Of a DNA stretch of 64,000 nt, positions 34,729 through 46,805 are shown piece by piece (the stretch's first letter is position 1; every line of letters starts with the position of its first letter). A program made the translations under genes and the position numbers. The stretch spans positions 25,215,282 through 25,279,281 of the forward strand of contig OY292277.1 in NCBI GenBank assembly GCA_958496175.1. Reading direction: 5' to 3'. This DNA comes from Sisyra terminalis. Its lineage: Eukaryota; Arthropoda; Insecta; Neuroptera; Sisyridae. The notes under the pieces are model-generated. The model saw only the letters and a list, made by a program, of their open reading frames with translations, had not been told where the DNA came from and did no database searches.

Positions 34729-36764
34729 TACCCTATACCGATTAGCCAACAAAGTTTCATGGTTTGAATTTTCCAAAATTTTTTTTGCTGGGAAAATCGT
34801 TCGTTGAAGTTTGTGGAAGAAACCGTTCAATTTGTGACAAAAGTGTTTAGTAGTAATTAATTACGAAAACTTAATTATTTAGTCATTTATATGGTAAAAT
34901 GTTAAGAAAATAGAGTTTTTAGCGACATACAACAACAAAAATGAGGGAAAATTTAGAAAAGTTTTGATTAATAATAAAATAAATAGAAAACTTAACAGAA
35001 CCTCCCCTTCCCAACCCAAAAAATAGGAAAAAAGACCTATATGAAATTATTTTTTCCCCCCCTAATTGTATTTCCACGAAATTTTCCAAAATAACAAAAA
35101 CCGAGACATAATTCAACACGATTAACAACCAAATATTTTCATTGTTTTGGAAAATCAAATTTTCCCACAGTAAATTTTTCAATCAAAATATGTGAAATAT
35201 AAGATTACGTGTTCTTGAAGAACTTGGAAATATTTTCCCCACTTTCCAACCCAGGAAACTGATTCAAATTAACTAAAATTGAGACACAATTGAACACGCT
35301 TTTCACACTTACACTTTCATCGTTTGTGTGTATCTGATTTTCCCAAAAAAAAATATTGAATATTAATTTATGCAGTAACACACTAAGTGTTTTTTGGGAT
35401 TCGAAAAATATTTTCCACATTTTCCAATTGAGCTAACTTTTTCAAACTGACAAAAATCAAAACAACATTGAACACGCTTTTCACCCTTAAATTTTAAGGG
35501 TGAAATCGTTTGAAACCCTTAAATCGTTTGAGAAAATCAACTTTTCCCACAAAGAATCATTGAATATAAATTTGTGAAGTTACACACTTAGTGATTTTTA
35601 GGATTCGAAAAACATTTTCCACATTTTCCGATCCAGAAAACTCCTCCAAATTAACAAAAAACGAGGCCCGATTGACCACGCTTTTCACCTTTACATTTTC
35701 ATTGTTTGTGAAAAGTAAGTTTCCCACAAAAAATTATTGAATATAAATATATTAAGTAACACACTAAGTGATTTTAGGATTCGAAAAATATTATTTTCGA
35801 AAAATAATATTTTCCACACTTTTCGATTGACCCAAATTTTCCAAACTGATAAAAATCAAAACATCATTGAACACGATTTTGTGGTAAAAAATTTTATTTC
35901 CTAAAAAAACACTTAGTATTTTACTTCACAAATTAATATTCAATAATTTTTTATGGGAAAACAAGATATTCACAATCGATGAAATTGTAAGTGTGAAAAG
36001 CGTGTTCAATTGTGTGTCAATTTGTGTTAATTTTGATCAGTTCCTGGATCGGAAAGTGTGAAAAATATTTTCCAAGTGGAAAATTTTTCCAAAAAACATG
36101 TAATCTTATATTTCTTAAATTTTCTTTTCAAAAATTTATTGTGGGAAAAATCGACTTCCACAAACAATGAAAATATTTGGGTTAAAAGCGTGTTTAATTG
36201 TGTCTCAATTTAAGTTAATTTGGATCAATTTCCTGGGTCGGAAAGTGGGAAAAATAATTTCGAAGTCTTCAAGAACACGTAATCTTATATTTTACATATT
36301 TTGATTCAAAAATTTACTGTGGGAAAAATTGATTTTCCAAAACAATGAAAATATTTGTGTGTTAATCGTGTTTAATTATGTCTCGATTTTTGTTATTTTG
36401 GAAAATTTCGTGGAAATACAATCTAAGCAAAAAAAAAATCATAAATGTCTTGTTTTCTTATTTTTTGGGTTAGGGAGGGGAGGTTCTGTTAAGTTTTCTT
36501 TTTATTTTATTATTAAACAAAAGTTTTCTAAATTTTTCTGCATTCTTGCTGTTATATGTCGTTAAAAACCCTTTGTATTAACATTTTACTATATCAATGA
36601 CTAAATAATTAATTGTTCGAAATTGATAAATTACTACTAAACTATTTTGTCACAAACGAAACAATTTCTTTCTCAAGCCTTGACGAACGATTTCCCATCG
36701 ATTGGCAAAAAATTTTTTAGAAAATTCAAACTTTAAAATTCTGTCGCCTAATTGGTATAGGGTA
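34729..36764. mobile_element. 2.04-kb foldback (FB-like) element with tandem repeats in its arms
   Basis: The ends TACCCTATACC and GGTATAGGGTA are flanked by the flush 7-bp direct repeat ACAAGGA (34722-34728 and 36765-36771). Long inverted arms match throughout, for example the CCTCCCCTTCCCAACCCAAA block at 34999 and its inverse around 36463-36483. Towards the centre are tandem units of about 180-200 bp, each starting near a TTTTCCACATTTTCC motif (35231, 35410, 35612, 35811), in opposite orientation in the right arm. This is the layout of Drosophila FB elements, but sequence identity with them was not tested. The arms hold mirrored 80-codon open frames of no known function. Confidence 0.8.
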
Positions 36765-36959
36765 ACAAGGAAACATAGCAGGTGTAGTATATCTTGGTTT
36801 GTAAGAAGGGTTATTTTATCAAGTCTAACAGTTTCAGGTCACAAACCTGAGATCTTTTCCTGACGAGATTTCCCAGAATTGATTAGAGCAAATACGGCTG
36901 AGGGATTCCCCAATCTTTGCTTGCCTAGATTCCTCAAGTTTGTTTAGATACGCTGTATT

Positions 36960-37232
36960 ATAAATTGCCCCGTTGTTGCTGTTATCGTTATTATGATTTT
37001 AAAGAGCTGCGGATTGGATCGAGTACATTTGTGGAGCTGGCCGCTTTTAAAACCGAGCGACAACTCAAAGAGTTTTACTAGTGACTGACATAGTTCTTAA
37101 TTTGAAACACACATTAATTTTGCAACAATCAACCCACCGAACTTGCTCCGTGATTGTTTCCAGCAATCAGAACACGTGATCGATCGATTGCTCAGGAAAA
37201 CTCCAGTGAACAGTGTTTTTTGCATTTAGCAA
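36960..37232 (+). promoter_or_regulatory. Candidate promoter and non-coding first exon of the SLC22-type transporter gene
   Basis: This segment is clearly less AT-rich than its surroundings and contains no ATG from 37001 to 37232. It has a CACGTG E-box (37175-37180) and ends at a textbook donor, GCAA|GTAAGT, at 37232/37233. Joining its last base (A) to the first coding exon of the transporter at 57813 (TG...) creates ATG in the right frame with a good context (GCAATGG). The resulting N-terminus [16 protein letters not shown] has the length expected for insect organic cation transporters. The link spans 20.6 kb and is inference; RNA evidence would decide it. Alternatively this is the first exon of an unseen gene. 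Confidence 0.45.
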
Positions 37233-38184
37233 GTAAGTACCTATACTGAAAATTTCAGAAAATTTTTCTTCCGATATTGGATAATTTTAATGGAATTAAG
37301 GTTAATTATAGACTTTGCCAACTTGTCTGCGCTACATTTCTGGTTAAAAAAAAAATAGAAAAGACATAGATTATAACATGACTTCAATGAACAGCATTAA
37401 CGCCTTTCTTGTGTATTATATATCTAATAATTAACTCTTAGTAAAATTTCCCATTAGCCAATTCGTGAAACCGAAACGATCATTTATGCAAACATGAAAG
37501 TTGTTTCTTCAATTCGTTTCGATCTCATTCAATTAGATCATCTAAATCTCATCTAACAAGCAGTTTACCTTATAATTTATTTAAAAAAATATATTATTTC
37601 AATAAGCAAAGTACCTTATACGGTTACAAATCATAGTTTACAAAATTGTTATAAAAAAGTTTTCAATTTAAAAATTTGTTACTTAAGTTTGTCTTATCGA
37701 ATTACCATAAATAATATTGTATTAATAATGTTTTGTTGTTAACAACGCAAATAAGTTATAAAATATTCGTTTATTTATAAATTTTATTTAACAGTTTTAT
37801 CAAACTTAATAATAAATTTCATTTGTAAATAAAACTTATAATATTTTTATTGATTCAATTTGACGGTAATCAATAAATTTAGCTTTGATAAATATCTTAA
37901 ACATGTACAGACTATAAACAAAGTACATAATGTCAATCAAAATTGAAATCAATCGAAATAACTAAATTCATAATAGCTAATCTAATAAAATTTATTTTTC
38001 ACTGAATTTAAATGGTTAATATTGTATGAGAAATATTCTAAACTATATGGCAATACAATTTTCCGATGGAAGTTAATTATACAACACAAATATTGAATTA
38101 TTGTTCAAAGAGGTTTTGATGTGTAAGTAATCTCTTACAGTATTGTCATCAAACAGTATTGGATCCTTCTGCAATTGCAGTGGA

Positions 38185-39255
38185 CACAGAAAAAGTTTGT
38201 TTGGCAATCGAAATATGTAACTGGATTATTACGTCAAGAAATTTGTTTGTACATTAGTTTAATTTTTGTGTTTTGTATTATAGCTCAATTCTTATAAACT
38301 TGAATATTGTGTATTTTTGCATAAAGTTCATCCTATCATACATATGTAAAAAGAGTTTCAAAGTTTAGTAATCGGTACAAACGATGTTTGGAATTATTGG
38401 CTCTACCAATAAAAGAGTTGGAATATATGCAGAAACTTGCAGCAGTAAAACAATATTTATTAATAAAATATAAAATTCATTACATACTTTCATACAAGTT
38501 ATATAACTTTAAGGAAGACGTACAGAAAGGAATATTTTTTTTAATGGTAGACCCTTTTGTATATATTATTTCTTGTTTTTATTAGACTTCGAAATGCACA
38601 ATATTTTGTTGGAGTTAATTTGAGAACAAGATATGCTAATGTCCCTTGTAAAACCGTCAAACCTGGCAACGTTGCGCTTTCGTATTGTTTTTTATTCTAT
38701 TCGCGATTTTTTTGTTAATTCATTCTAGTATGGTATAATTTTCTCTTTTGTGGCTAAATTTTCATTTTGCGACGATTTATTCACGAATTAAATCAAAAAC
38801 AAAGTAGAAAATGCAAAGTTGTCCGATTTAATGGTTTTGAAAGGAACATGACCCAATATTTTTATTTTATTCTAATACTTGCCAGGATAGGTAAGTAATT
38901 GAAAGAATTAATGATATTTTCAACTTTCCCAATGAATGGAATATTTATTTTGATCATAAATTCTAGACAAGCCTAACCAAACCCAAAAAGTATTGATACT
39001 ATTTACATAGGAGTTCCATTCCTTAAGAGTACCATTCAAGAATTCATGACACACAAATATCTAAAAGAAAGCAAAGGATTTCTTTATCTTTCTAAACTTA
39101 TACGAAAAAAAATCGTCGACATAGTTGTATATTGAATCATCATGCAGCAATTACGGAGAGATTCAATACTACTTGATAACCACTCATGAAGTTGCTTGGC
39201 AATCGAAATACGTAACCAAGCAATACGTCATAAATACATTTGTTTAAACTTTGGG
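38185..39255 (+). repeat. Direct repeat pair TTGGCAATCGAAATAYGTAAC
   Basis: 38197-38270 (TTGGCAATCGAAATATGTAA, then ATTACGTCAAGAAATTTGTT) and 39197-39250 (TTGGCAATCGAAATACGTAA, then AATACGTCATAAATACATTT) are diverged direct repeats about 1 kb apart. They bracket the MITE at 38.6 kb. The family is unknown. Confidence 0.45.
38634..38854. mobile_element. Palindromic MITE copy (diverged)
   Basis: The left end GCTAATGTCCCTTGTAAAAC and the right end's inverse GGGTCATGTTCCTTTCAAAA are related to the family termini. The central TGGCTAAATTTTCATT and ATTCGCGATTTTTTTGTTAA blocks are conserved. No matching target duplication is left. Confidence 0.65.
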
Positions 39256-40252
39256 AGAAAAATTGAAATAGTAAAGTAATGATAATAAAATATTGTTTCA
39301 TCACCTGAGAACATAAAGTAATGTCAACATCGAATTTTCTATAAGGATTATTATTCTTCTACTTAAGATTTCTTGATCAAGACGAGCAGCTATATGAAAC
39401 CAAAAGTTGAAGTTGGTACTCTAATGCAGTTTTAATTATTTTTTTAATGAAAGTGGGAAAGACCTGATAAGTGGTATATCTTCTCTTGATTAATTTGGTC
39501 ACTTTTCGTCTACATCAAATTCTGGGGAAAATGGAGTTTTCACCTAATATTTACCTATTGCAAAATATCTCTATTTTTTCTTTCAAACTCGATGTTTAAG
39601 CCTGCGAATTGTTTAGTAAGACATTTTGCAGGTTTTGCATTATGTTACGCTTTGTTCAATTGTTGTTAAATTAAATAAAAAAACATAAAATAAGTAAAAC
39701 AATTTTTATTACTAGAGCATTGTTTAGTTCTGGGCACTTCCGGTACTTGTTAGGAATCTCGGCTTCCAAGGCGATTTCGTGATTCGAAAAATTAATGAAA
39801 CAATAGAAATTTTATAAAAATCCTTTTTCCCCAAAAATTATTCTATACGCAATTATCTTTTTTGCAAATATTAGAAAGACCGAAAAGTAATGTAATTTTT
39901 GAACCTGCAGAGATTCAAGTCATATTATTCAGGCTTATAAGTTACTTCAAAGTTGCACTAGTTGCGTTTTTAGATTAGAGTGACTTTTAAACTTAGAAAA
40001 GGTTGAAAAATATTTATTACTACGAAATTTATATTGAAATGGTTAGACGAATGTCCGAAGGAATACAAATTTGGTATGCTTTACGAATTTCACAGGTTAG
40101 TAAAGCATAGTTGCTATCAAAAATATTTTCAATATTTATTCAACTGCATTCGATGTTTATTAATGTTAAAGGAATTTTTAAAATTTAAGCTTAATAATAT
40201 TGAGTTCTCCAACTCGTACTATATAAAAATGATAAAAATTTTAAACAATTAC

Positions 40253-40685
40253 ATGCTAAGGAAGTAAGTGGTTTCGAATCCTTGGCAGGCAGCTGAAGAA
40301 CTGTTAAATATTCTTAATCAATCTTGGTCGATCAACCAAGTACCCAAAAGTTTCTAAGGATTGTCAATACAGAAAACTAATTCTATAACACAATATATAG
40401 TATTTTTTAAATAATTCTCCATAACTGTCCAAAGTTGTTCTATTCCATTTCTGTTCATTTCAATAGGCTTCTTCATTTTCTAAGTGCTAAAAAAGATGCA
40501 AACTTCAATGATATTGAAAATGCGATTTTCAGATATTTTTCTTAGTAATCAATTATTGATTTTTACTAATTTGACATTAATAAGATGCATACTATATCTT
40601 AAATGGTTGGTGGTATTTATGATGGTTATATCATTAATTTAAAATTAAAACTTGTTTCACACATTACTTTCCGGTCCCCAGTACT
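40253..40685 (+). repeat. Dispersed repeat, copy B (without MITE)
   Basis: It shows TCTTAATCAATCTTGGTCGA, TACCCAAAAGTTTC, TTTCTTAGTAATCAATTATT, TTTTTACTAATTTGACATTA and ATTACTTTCCGG in the same order as the copy at 8.2-8.95 kb. It provides the pre-insertion site at about 40375-40385. Confidence 0.6.
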
Positions 40686-41320
40686 TCTTCATAACGATTA
40701 GAAGTTTATATTTTGAGGAAAATTTCAATGACTTTGAATTAATTATTCTTTAACTTATCATAGTTATTTATTACTTTCGTTCCTTTAATTCGTAAAAAGA
40801 TGAAATTTATCATTAATTTCCTCATAGATACTTTTTTTGGTTTGAATTTTTCCTTTTCTCTCAATATACTTGGGGAATTCCAAGGCTTAAAAATCTGAAG
40901 TCTCGTGGGGATGTAGAAGTATGTAGTTATGATCTAAAGTAAATAGCATAGTGGTTATTTAATAAAATAATTAAATTCACAATTCCCAAAAAATTTTACT
41001 GTTGGCTTTGCAAATACAATCGAAAAATCATTAACAATAATTCCATTGTATGTTTTGAAAATGTGGAATTCCCTTGTAGTGTGTGCGATATTTTTTAATT
41101 TATCATTTTTTTTCTCATGATATTTAATGATGACTGGCAACAGGAAATAATTATTTTCTTTATAGCTAATAAAGTAAAGGTAATTTTTATCACTCAAATT
41201 TAATTTAAAGTCAAATGAAAAATATCTTACTAAAGCGTAAGAATTTCTCCTTGTTGTATATTATCGAAATATCTTCTTAATATCTGTTTATCGTAGTATC
41301 ATAAATTTATATTTATTAAA

Positions 41321-41510
41321 TAAGAAGACAATTCAGGTTGTTTAAGATCGGTTTATATTAGCATATAACCAGAAGGATATATGCTGGTGTCGCTGACTTA
41401 GTATTGAAAATTGTGGAAAATGAATGGGAGTATGTTCATCAAAAAAAAAACCCATCTTAAGTAACCTGAATTGTCTGTTTATTTAATAAAAGCTGAGATC
41501 TGAGTTTTAT
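41321..41510. mobile_element. Short relative of the 6.1-6.9 kb inverted-arm element
   Basis: It starts TAAGAAGACAATTCAGGTTG and TTTAAGATCGGTTT, and ends with the inverse AAACCCATCTTAAG and CCTGAATTGTCTGTTTA (41481), so it shares about 35-bp termini with the larger element. It also shares the outer flank AAAGCTGAGATCTGAGTTTTA. The interior is unrelated and it lacks the hammerhead-like motif. Confidence 0.6.
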
Positions 41511-41744
41511 CATCTTTTGTGTATTAAATTTAATATTTAATATTTTATCAGAATTATAATTTTTAATTGCAAGTGAATAACCTGGATTTCTTTATTTTTT
41601 GGAGTTTAAAAAATTTGTTAGACCTTTAATTGAAGTTAATCAGCTTTAAAATATTTTTGAAAGTTAATAAGTATTTCGTCCAAAGAAATCCTCTGATTTT
41701 ATTGCTGCTCGGTAATGAGCTATTTTTATTGTGATTTACCGTGG

Positions 41745-41877
41745 CTTTGTATCCACCAAAATCTTTAGTGACTCTAGAATCAATAAAAATCCGTAAGTAA
41801 AAAATGTTCTCGATACAAAAATCGAACCCAACATCTACCAGTTTTCAAGCGGCCACCTTGACCACTCGGCCACCGAT
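41745..41877 (-). repeat. tRNA-derived SINE, copy 4
   Basis: The minus strand starts TATCGGTGGCCGAGTGGTCA and continues AGGTGGCCGCTTGAAAACTG, TTGGGTTCGATTTTTGTATC and CTAGAGTCACTAAAGATTTT. Both A box (TGGCCGAGTGG) and B box (GGTTCGATTTT) are readable, which supports pol III origin. Confidence 0.75.
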
Positions 41878-42912
41878 AAGCATGAAAAAGATGTTTATTT
41901 GAAAAAAAATCTATTTTTTATGTTTCATCTATCTATTTTTAAACTCTCAATATGTTTTAGATTGAAAATTGTTGACATTGAAAATCATATTTTTCTACAG
42001 TTAATTTTTACGTTTTAAAGTTCTTAATGTTGTAAATTAAAAGCCTATCAATTAATGATGTTCATTTTAAGCATATAAAATTCTTTATTTTATGAACGTT
42101 TAAGTAAACAAGTATTGGCTTTTTTTTTTAAATTTTCCCCCGCATAAATGTATAAGTACGTTGTATATAAATAATTGATGATTTTTGTAATAGGTATAGC
42201 CATAATTTTTGTCATGCGATTTTATTTAAATTTACGCTGTGTTATCAAATAGTAAGAACATAAAAATAAATTCTTAGAATTATAGAAAATTATCGGGTAA
42301 ATGCAGTCATTATTAAAAATCTGCATACTTTAATAATGAGAATCGTGTTTGTTGAACAATTTTTTAAAAATCACAGTAACTATTATATTCTGTAAGGTTC
42401 TAAATATTATAAAATTTAAATAATTCCTTACATTTTGTAACCCTTTTACGAAAATATTTAAGTTTACTTTTTTTATATATTTTTCTTATGTAGCAGTTTT
42501 AAAGAAAGAAAAGTATATTTCGTTGAACTCATTAGTGGCATTCAAACAATTAACCTTCTTTAGTTGGTTTATTATTCTTACGCTTTAATTGTCAGTCAAT
42601 TAACTTTAAAGCTTGTTTTGCAGAAATATTGTTTGTAAAATAATTTTAAATAAATATCTAGATACACAAAGAATGCAACTATGGTAGATCATTAACGTTA
42701 TATGTAACGTGAAAAATTAAAAAAGAAAAGTTTTACGTGGGAAAATCTCTTGTATCTTCTAGCTTTGAAAAAAAATGTTCAATTGCCTCAATTAGTCATA
42801 ATTTTAAAAACATATCGTATTAGATTTTTTTTTTATAATATTTAAATATACGAATATACCAAACCACCTCAGATATTTCAAAAAAAAAATCCTAGAAATC
42901 TTGAACTATTCA

Positions 42913-43440
42913 AAGCACCAGAGTCTGATTTAGAGGTCTGGAGGCTTCGAGGCAACAAAGGAGTGGAAACTTCTTAACCCCAAATTATTTTTCAAATAAA
43001 AAGGACATTTTATTCAGTTGAGTTTTCCTATAAATAATTTATTGTGAAACCAAGTATAGATTATTTTATTATTTAATAAACATATAAATATAATCGGAAA
43101 CAAGCACGGCACTCAGCCATTGAGCCATTGGGATACTTCCTCAAGCTAAGAAATAAACTGCAAGTTATCAGGGCCATTTGAGATTTTGATATTTTACTGG
43201 TTGCCTAATTAGAGTGAACAAATATAGATCGATGATTTCTATTAATATTTAATACAATCCTGTTTGAACAAAGTACTGTTGGTAAAACGCAAAAAAATAT
43301 CAAAGGAAAAGTTATTTACTAGTCTAAATTTGATTTTTTTTCCCAAGTTTTTATTGCGGGGGCTCCTCTTTTGTAGAGGTCTTGGGGCTGTAGCGTCGGT
43401 TACCCTTCTCTATATCCGGCCCAGCAAAGCACACAATATA
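42913..43440 (-). repeat. GGGCCGGAT nonautonomous element, copy 1 (inverted relative to copy 2)
   Basis: Read on the minus strand it begins TGCTGGGCCGGATATAGAG, continues CGCTACAGCCCCAAGACCTC and AACTTTTCCTTTGATATTTT, and closes CTTTGTTGCCTCGAAGCCTC and CAGACCTCTAAATCAGAC. The same blocks occur in the same order at 50.66-51.05 kb. The GGGCCGGATTTAGAGG...TTTAAATCCGACCC ends suggest a hAT-type MITE. About 130 bp extra sits in the middle of this copy. Confidence 0.65.
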
Positions 43441-43639
43441 TAACATTGATGGGTCAGTAATGGATGGGAGAACTGGCATGGGAATAGTACATAAGTAAAA
43501 ACTTGTTAATCAGAATGACTACCAGAGGGTAGAACCTCTTATATTCTTCTCCTAATATTCGTCCCTCTTATATTCTGAGGTCGAGGTTATCAGAATATTT
43601 TAGAAAATAATTGAAAAAAGACCAAACGAAATAATCGAA

Positions 43640-44260
43640 GAAAGACCAAAAGAACATCCGTGGATCATTTGCTCAGATTGCTCAGACTCAGCTCTTCTTA
43701 ATAAAAAGAAAGAAAACACTGCTATTCTAGAGCAGAAAAATAAATTAAGAGAGCTTTGGATAAACGATTTTAAAATAACCCTCATGTGGAACCTCATGGA
43801 TTCCCGGGCACCAAGTAATCGAGGGAAACAAAAGGGTTGATAAAAACCAGGGGAATTAACCACGGAACCAATAAATAATGAACTGAAACTGAGCCTGGAA
43901 GACACAAAAATTGTTTAAGGGTAAGAATAATGGAAACCTCAAAGTTTGGCCAACTTACCCTGAGAGAGGAGGTAGTTTTTAATAGATTGCAAATCGGTCA
44001 TACGAATCTGACACATCTCCATTTAACTATTACTATAATATTTTAACTATACCATTACTAGATAACAAAGGGATGTGATCGATACGGAGGTAAAAAATCA
44101 GTAAATCATATCTTACTGGAATTTAAAGAACGGAGGCAGAAAGAAAAACAAGTGGTGCCCTCCAGAAAATAGAAGACTACTTGTTCATAGAAGAAGATAT
44201 GAAGACAACCTTAAAGTTTCTCAAAAGGTCCGGAATTTTTAAAGACCTATAATTCAGGTA
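43640..44260 (+). mobile_element. Degenerate LINE ORF2 3' end (RNase H and Cys/His tail), frameshifted
   Basis: In one frame 43797-43844 reads WIPGHQVIEGNKRVDK, the conserved RNase H motif of I/R1-type LINEs. In another frame 43963-44016 reads REEVVFNRLQIGHTNLTH, and from 44074 CDRYGGKKSVNHILLEFKE follows, which is the C-terminal zinc-knuckle region of such ORF2 proteins. Stops and at least one frameshift separate the parts, so this is an old dead copy. The 5' limit is unclear; recognisable similarity begins around 43640. Confidence 0.75.
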
Positions 44261-45944
44261 CGAGTTATGATGTGATGTGATAAAGTTTTGTAGAAGTATA
44301 AGAGTTGAAAACCTGATAATCGCTAATGACCCTGGCAATTAAAACGACTATAAATAACGAAGGAAAAAAAATACCAAAATGTAAAGAAGATTCAAATAAT
44401 TCTTATAAATTCAAGGACAGTCCGGATTTCAAAATTTGTAATTATCATCGCGAAATCTGATTCAATTTTTTCTTAGAATGAATTCTTATCTAATATGGTA
44501 AATCCTGCAAATTACAATTTCAGAAAACGAAATAAAAATTTTCACAATTTTAAAATAATATGGAGATTTTCTGTTACTTCTGAATTATCGTGTGCTAGTT
44601 AGGTATACTTTATTTTGTCCACTTGTTAGGGTAATTGTTTAATTATTGTAATTAATTAATGAAACAGATATTTGTAATTGTTTGATTATGACATGGCATG
44701 AAATTTTATTGAAATGATTGTGGAACGATATACAGAATATTCTGGTTATGTAATTATGTCTGCTTAATTTGTCTGGGATTGTTTTTTTTTAATTTTCATA
44801 CGATAAATACATTAAAACAAAAATCAGTACTTAAATTTTCTGAATAAATTATGTACTTACGTCAATAGAAAATTATTAGATTACACTCAAATAAATTTTT
44901 TTTTAATATTTATTTACAAGTTTATACAGTTTAAGGTATGTTTCGTGATTATTAAAGTTTTTTTTTTATTTTATCCATTTTTATGTCATAGAATTACCCA
45001 CACCAATATGTGTATATTTGCAATTCCACTAATAAACCAAAAGAACTCTAATCGCGAATATACTAATGGTTATAAATATTTTTCCATAAGGATGATTAAG
45101 TCTAATTTGAATAATTAAATAGTTAAGTGTGATTTTTGATTATTTTTAGAACCATATTTATAATTTCTATTATTAAAAAAGATGTAATTGAATCACTGAT
45201 TTATTCACGATAAATTCTAGAAGAAAAATACATAATTTCAATAATTTTGAGTATAAAATTACGTAATTAATATAAACCTTGTTCGCTTAACCAATTTACT
45301 ATACCAGTACGGTAAGCTAATGATTAAAAAAAAATATAATTTATCATCCTAAATTTTTGTGTTGATTCTCATCCATATTAATTTAATGTCAACTGGGTAT
45401 TTCTCGGAAACTTGGATACGAAATAATTTCATGTTAAACTTTCCAATTTCGCAACGTTTTCATTGCTATATTTTTCAACTTCTTCAGGCAGTATTTTAAG
45501 TTCATTATCGTCCATCGTCATGGGAACATTTTGGTTGATATTACTTTATCAGCTGATGGTTAAAACACAAGATCGAATTAAATTACATACGAATATTAAA
45601 CTATTTTTTTAATTCCGCTATAGCCAGTCACAAAATCTTTCTCCTACAATAGATAAACAGAAAATAGATAAACATTATTTTATAGGCAACCACATGTATG
45701 AAACACTGCAAAATTTGACAAGTTAACATAAAATTATCCGAGGTATATATCATATATCAACCCAATGTTTTTGCTGCAAGAGGAGAAAATTTATGATGAA
45801 TATGTCTTGTCATTTTCATTACTTCTTAGTGAGTGAAAAAAACTGATAATAATTTCCTTCAGGTTAAATTCCCAGGTGATGATTGCTCGGTCGTAATCCA
45901 CTTTGTCTTTCTAGAATCTCAGATAAAAATTAATGGTAACTAGA

Positions 45945-46070
45945 AGCTACTCGTGGAAGGTTCACAGTCCGAAAATTATCAACTAAATGAAATCGAAATG
46001 ACAATTGAAATAAATGACAACAATCAGTTAGTTCAAATTTGAGACAACGATTATTACATTTGGTTTTCAC
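45945..46070 (-). repeat. TGTCATTTGTTTCAACTGTC repeat, copy 2
   Basis: The minus strand reads GTCTCAAATTTGAACTAACT, TTGTCATTTATTTCAATTGT and CATTTCGATTTCATTTAG, then an AGTAGCTTCTAGTTACC end. This corresponds to copies at 20.1 and 56.2 kb. Confidence 0.6.
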
Positions 46071-46690
46071 TGAAATGTTTGTATTTTTACTCTTACATAT
46101 GTGTTTATATAGTATACAATCTTTCTTCTCTGTTTTTGTCGCCATACATAATTATATACGTGTGTCTTTTATAATATTGATTGTAAAGCAGAAATATTGT
46201 TTGGTATACAAAGGGATGGTTTTTCAATAGTATGCTCGTTTTTCAAACTGAAGGAAAGCATACCTCCTGATAGTAAAGTAAATACCAATGATATTGCTAA
46301 CTATTTTGCAATGGATTATTAAAACTTTATAAAATGATACGGACTTATTTATTTCAATGACTAATTTATTTACACCATCAATCTTCCTGAGACGTATGTC
46401 TCATATATTTTTGGGGAATCTATATTTATAGATAATCATGATTTTTAAATTAATTAGATACTTAAAGTACAATAACTGTAGGACAATTGTTTATACTTTG
46501 TAAGTCTAAATAATGATTTAGTTTGATACTATGATTGTATATTGTATTCAAAAATGGAGAATACCTAGGCGGCCTAGGCTAGCCGTAACTGGGCTTAATT
46601 ATATTTCCACAATAAGCTATAATAAGAATGAAAGCAAGGAATTTAAAAAATAACTAGTAATAATAAAAATACCATAGTAAAAATTTTGAA

Positions 46691-46805
46691 CCTACTGGTG
46701 ACCGCTCCATGGTCAAGGTTGGCGCTATGTTCGATTCTTGTATCGAGTGAATTTTCAATATTTTTCGTTTTACCGGCTAAAAGCTTCGTAGCTTTAAAGC
46801 GGAGA
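46691..46805 (+). repeat. tRNA-derived SINE, copy 5 (head partly deleted)
   Basis: The plus strand reads CTACTGGTGACCGCTCCATG, then GTTCGATTCTTGTATCGAGT, GAATTTTCAATATTTTTCG and a 3' part AGCTTTAAAGCGGAGATAAGG not seen in the other copies. About 17 bp of the head (GCCGAGTGGTC region) is missing. Confidence 0.6.

Noticed and set aside
40034..40267. 77-codon plus-strand frame starting MKWLDECPKEY
   Set aside because: It overlaps the start of a dispersed repeat, has AT-biased codons and matches no family I recognise.
43600..43905. Minus-strand 101-codon frame
   Set aside because: Antisense to the degenerate RNase H region of a LINE; Ser/Phe-rich, no known domain.
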